This document shows positions 34,901 to 43,587 of a DNA stretch of 64,000 bases, in pieces. A program made the position numbers and the translations under genes. Within the stretch, counting starts at the first letter, position 1, and each line of letters begins with the position of its first letter. The stretch covers positions 4,977,659 to 5,041,658 of the forward strand of contig OX465107.1 in assembly GCA_949987565.1 (NCBI GenBank), written 5' to 3'. The DNA comes from Luidia sarsii (taxonomy: Eukaryota > Echinodermata > Asteroidea > Paxillosida > Luidiidae). The notes under the pieces are model-generated. The model did not search any database and was not told where the DNA came from. It was given only the letters and a program-made list of their open reading frames with translations.

Positions 34901-37900
34901 GTCTTTGTACTGATTCGTATTGCTTTGTTCTAAGCTGAAAAGAGTCTTTGTTTAGAATGTGGACAATAGTGTTGCCCGGAATCGGATGGCCCCGTCGCAT
35001 AGTAAAGCCAATGGAGCTCCAGATTCGGAGGTCCCGGCGTTAAGTGGTTAATGAAGAATGTTTGAATTTCTATTTGAACCATTCATAGCCAAGGACTTTC
35101 TCCAAGGGCAGAGAAAAGACATCATTTGTAATGCATGGCCTTTGCAAACAACCTATTAATGCATGACGGAATTAACCAGATACCCACTGCCATCGTTGGA
35201 GTCATGCTATCTCATGTGAATGACTACATTGCATACCTATAGCCGTCCATGGCCGCAGCATCGTCGTTATAGATGGGTCGTTTCAAGAGGGCAACCTTCC
35301 TCCCATCTGGTTTCACACCCAGTCCTTTGTGTGCAGGCTGGCGCAGCTTCAGGAACACATGGCTCGGGCTGTGCACACCCTCCTTGGCCTCACACTCCTC
35401 ACACAGATCGTAGTCACTGCAATGGCTGGCAGAAGGAACACGGCCCAACACAGACAGGACAAAAGACGTTTCAGTCAATCTTATATCAATTGAGTCCTAT
35501 CCCAAGGTGTAGAGCGGAAAGGTATCGAAACAGCCTCATTCTGCCTACATCTGGAATTCTCTTCCTGCATGTCCTGGTTTTCTCCCTATCTACCATCTTG
35601 CCCTTTCTAAAAGGAATATCAATTCCTATCTCCAGCCTTCCCGAGTCCCTCTAAACTTCCTTCATTCTTTAGCCCTTACCCTTGAGTGGATTTTCAGCCT
35701 TGTTTTGGGCGATTTTGCATGTCTAAAAAAAAAAAAAATAAGTAAAGTTTTTTTGGCATATTAGCAATATTCTCATTCAATGTGAATGCTATTTCCCCAG
35801 TACATTATCATCACATAGTATTACATTTTCCCCAAAATGTATAGGTCTGTTAAAAGAATGTGTGGAGTACAAGAAGGCAGATACATTTTGTACAATTGCT
35901 GCAGCATTTACAAAATATGAAAATGCTTGCCATCACTTGCTATCAATCATGTCACTTGGTTGGCACATGTGACCCCAACAAGTTATATAAATGTACATGA
36001 AAAAGCCCACAATGTAAGCTTTCTTTTGGTAAGAGCTCTACACCCCATTCCTTTCTGTAGTTATGATATATCTGCAAATTAATTAGGTCAGTTAAACTTA
36101 CAAAAGGCGAGAAAACAGGCTTTGAAAAATCTAACTCTGCTGTGAGGAACAGAAGTGTGCTTGTTGAAAGAATTATTTTACACATTTCATTGATTAAAAT
36201 CGCCATTTTTGTGAATAAAACCTGAAAGTATAAACATTGAACAAAGAAAGGAAAAAAACATAGCAAAATTTTACAGAAAATTCCAACGTCTCAACATTGA
36301 ACGGGCCATTGTGGGCAAATGCATAGTGCGACTTATATCACCTTTATCTGGAGCGGGTCACATACATGTATCATTAACTTGGATGGGTCATGGTAGTTAC
36401 TGATCTTACACAATGGCACATGCCAAGTAGTCGTCAGACAAACAGAGAGCTGGGGATTAGAGAGGGAAGGGCCGACCAGGAAGTGGCAAAGACTCACCCA
36501 CACTTATAGCGGATACCCACAATGACCTTGTTGCAGCAGTCACAGATGATTCCAAAATGACAAAATACCCCTGCAATAAGAAATAACACATCCATGGAAC
36601 ATAAAGTGACTGCAAAGAAGTACAATCAGCAGTAAGTCCAGTATGTTGCGTGAAGGGAATTTTCGGGATTGATCTTGAGTAAGGAGTGCCGGTATTGCTT
36701 TTTTTTTCATAACGTGTGTGCCGTCTCGCTGATAAGTACTGCACTATACCGAGGTATCAATTTTTTTTTTAAAGAGAACGAAATTGTAATCGACAGCCGG
36801 ACTCTTGGCTCGGTTAACCAGTAAAACCTTTTTCCCCTATAAAAATGAAACAAAACAAAATCTACATCAATTCAAAGAAAAAGAACCTCAATTCAAGCGT
36901 GGTACACAAATTGCAGAGTTCAGGAGGCATTAGACAGAGCATTGTAATGGGGGGACTGAGTGTATTTCACTCAAAGAAAAAAATCATCAAACTTATCGGA
37001 AACTTGTCAACAGATGATGAAAGAATAATGCGAGGAAGTAGCCAGAACACTGAAGTATTTGACACCAAGAACGACTAGATACAAGTCTACTTTATATAGT
37101 CTGGAATCATCTCATATACTATGCATACATGTATACATATCGTCTGTTTTTTGCCTCCAATGGTGCATTTACACACTGTAGCGATGACATCATGGCTTTA
37201 CTGAAGGCTCGGTGTTTTGCTAGCCCACGCCATTTGTCTGAAGTTGCACAGTCACTGTCTGGGTCATCGTGTCCTTGGTATGGCGATAGTATGGTTCTTC
37301 ACAGACTTTTAAATTCAGTGAATCATCCGTTTGTATTTCAATGACCTGACGATCATATGATTTTTTTTTCTTTTCATTTTCTATTATACACCTTCATTCA
37401 GCAGCCCAAGGGCTGAATTGTATGAAGTTTAAAAAAAAAAAAAATATTCAAAATCCACACATGCAACACTTAATGCCCCAAGTACACAGGACCTTCTTGG
37501 AAGGTCAATTGTTTAAGATTGACTGGTGTCTGAATGTTAGTTTTACACTGACAACGGTTAAGGATAGTGAGCAGCATAGTTGGTCATTATGATCTTTGCA
37601 TTTAGCGGATAACAACATCAAGGCCCATTGATGCCAGTGCTACTGACAGTATTAAAACAAACCCAGCGCAGATCCACAAGTTGGGGACAACACGTGATGG
37701 AAACATTTCTGGGCCTTTTCCATCACGTGTTGTCCCCGACTTGTGGATCGGCGCAGGGTAATTATTTCGTATCAAAAACTCCCTTGAAACATTTCCCGAT
37801 GGGACTCATCTTGGTAAAAATTCCCGCAAGACTGCAAGAAAAAAGCTGGACATCAAATGGCATCAAACAGTTGCGACCGGCATCTCAGTACAGTTTACCC

Positions 37901-40900
37901 CCCAAAAAGTCACAGGATGTAGCCTTTGAATAAGAAATGATTCCATCACTTACTGGGAGCTGGCTTCACACCGTCACTGTGGTCAGTGGCTTTTGGGGAG
38001 ACTCTGCCATGCAGGGCATTCAGGACTGCAGCATCTAAATTGTGAAGGACACTGCGGACAACCTGATGCACAAGCTGACATGGTACCAATCAAAGAAGGC
38101 AAAGTGTCAAATACTAGTTGTAAATGTATCCTGTTTAGAGTTGATAAAGCACAAGCAATATGCTTTAACATGAATGGTGACCATTATGAATCTAATGTTT
38201 GCTAAATTAACCATTGGGGGGGGCGACATGTCAATATTGAAAAATCTCTTGTATGTTTGACCTCATTTGTTGTTTTGTGTTATATGTATTTACCCATGTT
38301 CTGATTTGTATTTTGTTGACAGACATTGGTGCGCTTAGACACAGCCGTATTAAGCGCCTTAATAAATGCTATGTTATTATTATCATTAACAACAGCACTA
38401 CCATACAAGTAAATTGGAGTTGCAAACATTAGTGCTACGAGTTTAAGAGTTAATAATAACTGCATCATGCAGGATTGTTTAAAATTGATTGACTCCAATG
38501 TCACTACCTCTTCTGGAATGGCTGCCTCCGGCCTCTGGCCTTCTTGGCTGGCGTCGGTGATGCCTGCGTGAGTGGTGGTCTTGCTCAGAGGGGCGGCGGC
38601 CATCTCCTCCATTCTCCGCTCTTTGGCTGCTCGCAAATTGCTGGCAGCCCCCAAAAGGTCAAGGCAGTTTTGGCTGCTGTTGCCGCCACCGCTGCTGGCT
38701 CGCAAGGTTGTGCACTGCACAGGAAGCTCTGGATTGGTCTTGCATGCCTTTGAATCCACAAACAGATGCCACGGAATTAGTGAGTCTGTGTACATTTTTG
38801 GCGACGCAAATAGCATGCGAACTTACAAAATCCTATTGTTGAAGTGGTCAAGGAGGATTAGGGTAAACGCTTCATGATATGGTACTAATATAGGAAGGTT
38901 TGCGGTGAACACCATGTATCAGGTCTCTTAAAGGAAGAGGTATGGTTCTGAAAAGAACCTGAGGGTAACTCGACGTTTCGACCAGTATGCTCTGGCCGTC
39001 ATCAGGAGAATGTCACCACCGATCCCAAGACATTCTCCTGATGACGGCCAGAGCATACTGGTCGAAACGTCGAGTTACCCTCGGGTTCTTTTCAGAACCA
39101 TACCTCTTCCTTTAAGAGACCTGATACATGGTGTTCACCGCAAACCTTCCTATATTGATTCACCCACCATGCAAAGCCTTAAGTCTCATTTGATATGGTA
39201 CTACTTGATATGGTAAAAAAAAAAGAACAGCAATATATTTTTTCATTAATGTACGAATTTATAAGCAGGGCTCGAATTTCAAGAAAGAAAATGCACTAGA
39301 CAACAGGTCTAGTAAGTGAAGAATCGTACTGGACCTGAACAATTCTAACAACATCCAAATGACTGAATGTCATTTTGTTCATGGTGCAAGAAAAAAATAA
39401 CACACTAGACAGCTGGTCAAGTGCGGTCACACTCGGCACAAGAACAATGCAGATATCACTAGATTTGGTCCACAGTCCAGTGGATATTTCGAACCCTGAT
39501 AAGGAGTATGGCTAACAGTACCAGCTGATATTTGCATGTTGCTGTACTCACTAGTAAATAAAGTAATAGAAATATGCTGCGACCTCCTCACTCACTAGCA
39601 TGATCTGAAATATACAGTACTTACAAATCTTAAAAAGTAAGAGGGCCAGATGTTTTATGCGTTACTATATACGTTTTTCAAATGACTGACAAACCTTCCT
39701 TCTTTTATTTAGAAAGAAGAGAGCAAGAGAGAAGAACCTACTTCCCGCATTGTGTGTGAGGTTTCCACTGGCTGGGCTGGAGTGTCTTCGTTATTGGTCT
39801 GAGTTGGCTTCATTTCAGACTTGTTACGAGTGGCCATCAGTCGCAGCACACCATTTTCCTTGTGGGCAACTCTTTTGGCTTCGCTTAGCTCCTCTGATTT
39901 TGAAAACAAAACAAAAACAAAAACAGATTCAATTAAGGCTTCCTTGAGTCATGCCTGCAAAGGACTGTTTTGAAAAGGAAAACAACTGGTGTGTGAACAG
40001 TACTTTGTCATTATGACCTATGCAACTCCAGTACCAAATATCATTCATCATTTATAAGCATGAGATACAGTACGCTATGTATGTATGCTATGACAACTTA
40101 CTACTGTTAACTTATAATACAAAGAACAAAACCAGGAAAATTCAAAGTGATTAAGAATCAAAGTTATAAGATTTGAAGGTTTGCATTTGAAGTACAAAGT
40201 GACAAATTTGCGGAGCAAGTCATATCTTTTGAGATGGCTCTGAGAAGAGCCAGTAGTGAGTAGTCACACAACATTTTGGGCAGTTTGTGCTTAACCCGTT
40301 GTTTGGAGATTGTCTCCTGAGTCCTGACAATGGACAGAGCACACACTGCACGAAATGTTTAGTGACCAGCTCTTTTCAGAGCCACACTCCATCCAAAAGG
40401 GATGACTTTCAAGGTATTTCGAGGTTATCCATTGTGTGCTAAAAACATGTACAATAATTCACATGAACACTAGGCCCTATAGGCCTAAATGTAATCTGCT
40501 AGATCTTTCCTGCATGTGAAAACACCAGTCTGCCTGCATTAATTCAGCTTAAGATTATATGTGTGCAGATACCAAGCACACAATGAATTGATGATTGATT
40601 CTTGATTACTGTGAAAACTATAAGAACCTACATGTACATGTAGGAATAACACAAAGTTGTTTTCTAGAGTAAGGGTACATGTATCTCAGTCATGTTACAT
40701 GTACACATCGTACTGAGCAATTATCATTGTCAACTGCTACTGAATGTACAGTGTAGTTAGCAAGATGTTTTCATGTTTCATTGTTCAAACTGACCCCATA
40801 GGCCTACACTGTGTACATGTTCATGTGTATGAATAGTTTCCTTCGTCAACTGCCGGCATAGGAAAGTGCAAGTTGGTTTCAGACTGTCAGGAAGCAGTGA

Positions 40901-42604
40901 GTCATTATCAGGCAAATATCAGGCTGCATGTTTTCCCTAAGTTATCAAACTAGTCCACTTCAATGCATGGTATTTCAAGGATGTTACGGACAGACAAGTA
41001 CATGTACAGTATGTTTATTTCATTGTACAAGTATCTTGCACTTTTATACATACATGTACAGTGTGTATATGTACAGTACATGTGCACTATGTACAAGTTA
41101 CAACACATTGTATTCCAGGAATTCTCATTTCAAAACAGCAAATGACCACTGATAAAAAGATTATCAATTTGATGTGCACATTTCTCATATGTAAAGTATG
41201 TATGAAGCCAATACTATACACCTGATATTTAAAAAGATTAATCTTTACTTTTCACAAAACCTTCAGAAAGTCTCTAAAAACCACTCTACAAAACATTAGT
41301 ACTTAAATTTTATATTTCTAAGTTAATGTGCTCATTTCGCACTGAAAGAAAACCCCATTTGATCCTGCCATTCAATTAAATCAACAACAGTAACACCTGC
41401 GGCAAAGTGTTGTCTATTTCAATAATCGTAAAAATGACTGCTAAAAGCTGAAACTTGGCATGTACCGGGGTACCCTCCGTACTTGATACATGAAACTATG
41501 AACTTAGTAACAAATAATTCTGAAACTAAGAAACATATAGCAACAATCAACATGGGCAATAACAAGTTTGAAAATGCAACTTACCTTCAGAGCTGAGGCA
41601 AATCTGTGGGAAGAAAAGGCAAAGACCAAAAATATATGAGACATTAAATTGACAATATAATTATGTACACGGAGAGTACATGTACATGTACATGTACATG
41701 GAGAGTACATCTACATGTACCTAGAGGACATGATGCATGGTATGATGGTACACTGTACATGTAGAGTATGCACGGGTACATGTACAGGTACGTACGTACA
41801 TGTACACAATGTACATGTACAGTTTGTACACAATGTACATGTACATGTGTATGCACGGTACATGCAGATGCATGGTACATGTAAATGCATGGTACATGTA
41901 CATGTACAGTACATTGACCCTACGTGTAGGTATTCAATTTCATGACCCACAGGTTACATGTATACAGTGCCGGTTGACAATTTGTTTTGCTGTTCTGGAA
42001 TCAGTCAAGAGAGGGCGCCCCAATACTATGAATGTTTTAATTATTCATTTTTTAGCATTTTTTGATTCGGACAATTAAGGTTTGGTTTTTGACACGCCGC
42101 GGTGCCCGTACTTTCGAAAGAAGTCGTTGTGAAGGGGTCGAAAACAGGCTTTTTGTTCGTGTTCGGTCGGCCAAAATGTACGTTGTAACCGAAGTCGTGT
42201 CAATTTCGTGTTCGTTGTAGACGAATTTCCCGCCATACAAATGTGCACAAATAATTCGGGACTGTGAAAAACTGTACGTTGAAGCCGAAAAACCGTTATA
42301 ACCGAGTACGATATAACGGGAGTCGACTGTACACAGTATACAGCAGTAGTATTAAATTGTAGTACAGTACATGTATACATGTGTGCATGAAATTAGCATG
42401 GCTAATGTTCAGCATCTTCAATTTAATATCAAACTTGGAAAATAAATTCAAAATACATGTGTGTATGGCAAAAGAATACTACGAGAGTAATAAAAAGGCA
42501 TGTAATGCGGCCTACAACTAATACTGTGTACTTTTCCTTACCTCTTCATGCTCATCATCAAGATATTTGATGCTGATATCACCAACATCCAAGAAGCACT
42601 TGAC
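22981..42604 (-). CDS. NBR1: NBR1 selective-autophagy receptor, 17 coding exons, first PB1 exon missing
   Basis: It bridges ubiquitinated cargo to autophagosomal Atg8 proteins. Exons in transcript order: 42542-42604, 41585-41603, 39742-39893, 38508-38714, 37954-38062, 36498-36570, 35237-35425, 33724-34044, 32657-32792, 31635-31853, 30546-30783, 29066-29242, 27774-27916, 25790-26833, 25023-25165, 24152-24248 and 22981-23172 (TAG). All phases agree: 1,173 residues, longer than vertebrate NBR1. Domains: PB1 second half with IKYLDDEHEE (1-~52); ZZ finger with CDCCNKVIVGIRYKCGHC and CEEC (184-~250); basic coiled coil (271-~310); NBR1 four-Trp domain with HWRLAQDGEQFGHRVW (378-496); LIR DDFEVVPLP (~650-658); QT repeats; UBA with VEMGFGNRQRNNELL at the C-terminus. 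The first PB1 strand and start codon are not found. 43421-43483 is a phase-compatible but unconvincing candidate. Exon 4 may begin at 38747 instead. A 19-base microexon splits PB1. Confidence 0.95.
23210..23800. repeat. ~46-bp minisatellite in the last NBR1 intron
   Basis: About 12-13 tandem units follow the pattern CAAGTCCAGGTCTAAATCAC plus TTGTCAAAAGTGCAACGCAT, with variants (CAATTCCGGG, GTGTTCGTCT). The ordered variant block at about 23280-23410 recurs at about 23456-23590, pointing to a higher-order duplication. It starts about 40 bases upstream of the UBA exon acceptor in transcript terms. Confidence 0.9.
24354..24531. mobile_element. pogo/Tigger-like MITE with TA target duplication
   Basis: Perfect 23-bp inverted ends begin CAGTGGAACGTCGCTATAAC and are flanked by TA on both sides. 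End sequence and TA duplication fit non-autonomous pogo-type Tc1/mariner elements. At 178 bp it has no coding capacity. It lies in an NBR1 intron. A related single end occurs at about 42310-42331. Confidence 0.85.
25587..25721. mobile_element. Foldback element of the GGTTTGCGG family
   Basis: Inverted arms start TAGGTTTGCGGTGACACCAT and meet near GAAAAGAACCAGTTCTTTTC at about 25650. It is non-coding, within the NBR1 intron, and ends 69 bases from the donor of the large repeat exon. Confidence 0.85.
26007..26755 (-). other. NBR1 internal array of ~36-residue QT repeats
   Basis: Within the 1,044-base exon, six units of about 36-48 residues recur, plus a seventh degenerate one. Core strings: GECQTSPSE, GEAQTDAAV, SVTQTESCL, VDGLFSTVHTEAQTV, VDALFTTAHAGAQTA and VDALFTTSRSQSQTV. 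Units 4 to 6 are the most alike and evenly spaced by 36 residues. Each has a VGT/VAT start, a VDxLF core, a QT dipeptide and often a DATT tail. The region is low-complexity, rich in A, T, S and V, and probably disordered. It is higher in GC than neighbouring introns. Confidence 0.85.
27103..27665. mobile_element. Foldback element interrupted by a TTAA MITE
   Basis: The left arm runs from AGGTTTGCAGGGACACCATG through CATCTCTTAAGAGAAGGAGT. The right arm is the complement, but it is split at CTCTTAA|GAGATG by the 27274-27641 insertion. The interior has a degraded hammerhead-like block: CTGACAA at 27198-27204 and CCCGAAAC ending at 27230. It lies in an NBR1 intron. Confidence 0.8.
27274..27641. 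mobile_element. piggyBac-like MITE with TTAA duplication, copy 1
   Basis: The 368-bp element has inverted ends AGCCCCTACACAACATTGG and is flanked by TTAA at 27270-27273 and 27642-27645. The 369-bp copy at 59278-59646 is highly similar throughout and also TTAA-flanked. TTAA duplication is the hallmark of piggyBac-type transposition. No ORF of note. Confidence 0.9.
28690..28940. repeat. Hammerhead-like repeat cluster
   Basis: Three minus-strand half-copies in tandem (about 28708, 28755 and 28800) meet a plus-strand copy at about 28843-28940 that ends in GTCAGTGAGCAGTTTGCAG. Local tandem duplication produced the extra half-units. It lies in an NBR1 intron. Confidence 0.75.
29335..29650. repeat. 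Double palindrome of the hammerhead-like repeat
   Basis: Two head-to-head palindromes (about 29395-29480 and 29540-29635) are joined by a third inverted stretch of AAAATAGCAAACGCAAAGGC and its approximate complement. Each palindrome is AAATTTAGKGGGCCTGACG to its complement around CTTTGAGAAAG. It lies in an NBR1 intron. Confidence 0.8.
31275..31530 (-). mobile_element. tRNA-derived SINE, NBR1 intron copy 1
   Basis: On the minus strand it has the GGGCTGGATAGCTCAGATGG A-box region and a GGTTCAAGTTGC B-box-like block, followed by CCAGTCAAAGTTTTCTTTGC. The upstream body contains CACCCCGGCAAAGACTAGAA. Same family as 5795-5950, 31985-32320 and 33275-33620. Confidence 0.8.
31985..32320 (-). mobile_element. 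tRNA-derived SINE, NBR1 intron copy 2
   Basis: This is the fullest copy. The minus-strand tRNA part reads GGGCTGGATTGCTCAGATAG and has a good B box, GGGTTCAAGTCCC. The body extends to about 32320 with the CGGCAGCTCGGGGATCACAC-type block. It lies between the two NBR1-domain exons. Confidence 0.85.
33275..33620 (-). mobile_element. tRNA-derived SINE, NBR1 intron copy 3
   Basis: Homologous to copy 2 along its length, but the B-box region is damaged (a shortened CTGGACCTGTTAAGACTG segment). The body again ends near the CAGCAGCTCGGGGATTCC block. A fourth fragment with only the B-box end (CCTTGAACCCGAGATCT on the plus strand) is at about 34090-34150. Confidence 0.75.
34342..35051. mobile_element. 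piggyBac-like non-autonomous element, 710 bp
   Basis: The ends are TTAACCACTTCACGCCGGGG and the complement of TTAACCACTTAACGCCGGGA: TTAA plus an imperfect 16-base terminal inverted repeat. The interior has no transposase-like frame. It lies in an NBR1 intron between the coiled-coil and ZZ exons. Confidence 0.75.
37671..37749. repeat. ~30-bp-arm hairpin
   Basis: GATCCACAAGTTGGGGACAA and the following CACGTGATGG are mirrored by the complement ending at 37749, with one mismatch and about 18 loop bases. It lies in an NBR1 intron. Confidence 0.8.
38887..39156. mobile_element. 270-bp palindromic foldback with hammerhead-like cores
   Basis: The ~125-bp arms begin AATATAGGAAGGTTTGCGGT and are almost perfectly complementary around a short centre (ACCACCGATCCCAA). 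The outer part matches the GGTTTGCGG foldback family. The inner part of each arm contains the same hammerhead-like sequence, so it is present on both strands. It lies in an NBR1 intron. Confidence 0.9.
39035..39074 (+). ncRNA. Hammerhead-ribozyme-like motif (mirror copy on minus strand, ~38969-39008)
   Basis: The order fits a hammerhead: CTC (39035-39037), core CTGATGA (39038-39044), one extra C, stem II GGCCAG (39046-39051) with CTGGTC (39058-39063) over a 6-base loop, GAAA (39064-39067), C, cleavage triplet GTC (39069-39071), then GAG (39072-39074) pairing with the CTC to close stem I. Core residues expected for catalysis are all present. Stem III is minimal, as in retroelement hammerheads thought to act as dimers. 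The extra base before stem II and the 3-bp stem I leave activity uncertain. Confidence 0.5.
40170..40410. mobile_element. Degraded member of the hammerhead-bearing foldback family
   Basis: A GAAGGTTTGC-type left end, an imperfect pair of GGCTCTGAGAAGAGCC/AGCTCTTTTCAGAGCC blocks, and an internal CTGACAATGGACAGAGC block with a following CACGAAATG mirror the 27103 and 38887 elements. Arms are badly eroded. It lies in an NBR1 intron. Confidence 0.55.
41676..41910. repeat. Self-complementary (GTACAT)n microsatellite
   Basis: Long runs of GTACATGTACATGTAC with interspersed GTACAGT and ATGCATGGTACATG variants. Because GTACATGTAC is its own complement, similar spurious Cys/Tyr/Met/His-rich frames appear on both strands. 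It lies just upstream of the 19-base NBR1 microexon in transcript terms. Confidence 0.9.
42060..42332. mobile_element. Fragment of a pogo/Tigger-like element
   Basis: The right end (complement CAGTCGACTCCCGTTATATC at about 42331) resembles the TIR of the 24354-24531 MITE and is followed by TA. The interior has repeated AACCG/CGTTATAACCG and TTCGTGTTCG blocks. A matching left end is not found, so this is a partial copy. Confidence 0.5.
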
Positions 42605-43483
42605 CTATTGAGTTAAGTACGAAATGTATCAATTTAAATTCATCAATTCATCAATTTAATGAAACAATTTCATACAACGCATTAAATGTCTACAAAAAGA
42701 CATGATTGATACATGAGCAAAGGTGAAGAATCTCTGACCAGGGCCTAATAAGTACCGGTAATACACACAGAATTTCATAAGCTCAAAGATTAAACTGCTA
42801 ATGGTACTAGTATACTAGTTTACATTTATGTACTGATATTATACGTGTGCCACTGTGTCTAAATTATGGAGAAGCAATGAAGGTATGTGTGCGATTGTAC
42901 AGGCTTCTGCACTTGCACACTGTTAATTATGATTTCTTTGCAAATGGGCACAGAGAAGGTTTGAATTGTATTTTAATGGCTGACAAAGTAATAAAGTGCT
43001 GCTACTGTATCAGCAGTGGCCAAAAACTCTTACTTTCAGTAAGCCTATTTCAAGGTACAGTACGTAGAAAATTTTGGTCTAAAAACAAATTCAGTGAAAT
43101 TAGGTACCTGTACATGTACACACTTTCTTTGCTTACAACCACTGAGTAATAGTAATACTGCTATGTACTAATATTTATAGCAAGAGAGGTGCAGAAGAGA
43201 ATTTCACGAAATTGGGCCTTGTCCTCAGGAAGAAGGTGGCCCAAGTTGAGTACTACTAGTACTACTGAGTAGGACGGGAGAGAATCTTCTCGATAACCTG
43301 AGGGAAAATTTCTCCTTTTTCCCCAAACATGAGTAAAAACCAGTATTGAAATCGGTGATTTTCACTTAATCCAAGGATGGGTCCGTGGGACCATGGAGGA
43401 ATAAGGAGAGAAGGAGTTACATCGAGCAGGACTTCAAAGGTACACAGTCTGGTACCGCGAGCTGAAAAACAGCAGGCGGTCAT

Positions 43484-43587
43484 TACCCGCTAGGCATTTC
43501 CTGACCGCAAAAGATAAGGGGCCTTGTAGTCCGCGCATGCGCAGCGGCGACCGGTCGTTCGGAACGATCGCGTCCATAACAAACAAC
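43484..43587. promoter_or_regulatory. Probable bidirectional promoter, NBR1 / PHD gene
   Basis: This CpG-rich stretch separates the NBR1 5' side (minus) from the PHD-gene ATG (plus, 43588). It holds a perfect GCGCATGCGC palindrome (43533-43542), the NRF1-type motif typical of CpG-rich bidirectional promoters. It also holds CTTGTAGT, whose complement ACTACAAG resembles the ZNF143/THAP11 core. No TATA box is evident. Transcription start sites cannot be placed from sequence. Confidence 0.45.

Noticed and set aside
41504..42078. Six overlapping Cys/Tyr/His-rich frames on both strands
   Set aside because: All are translations of the self-complementary GTACAT microsatellite.
43421..43483. Candidate NBR1 exon 1 (MTACCFSARG...)
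   Set aside because: Phase and donor fit, but the residues do not look like PB1 strands and the rest of PB1 would still be short. Kept only as a possibility in the NBR1 entry.
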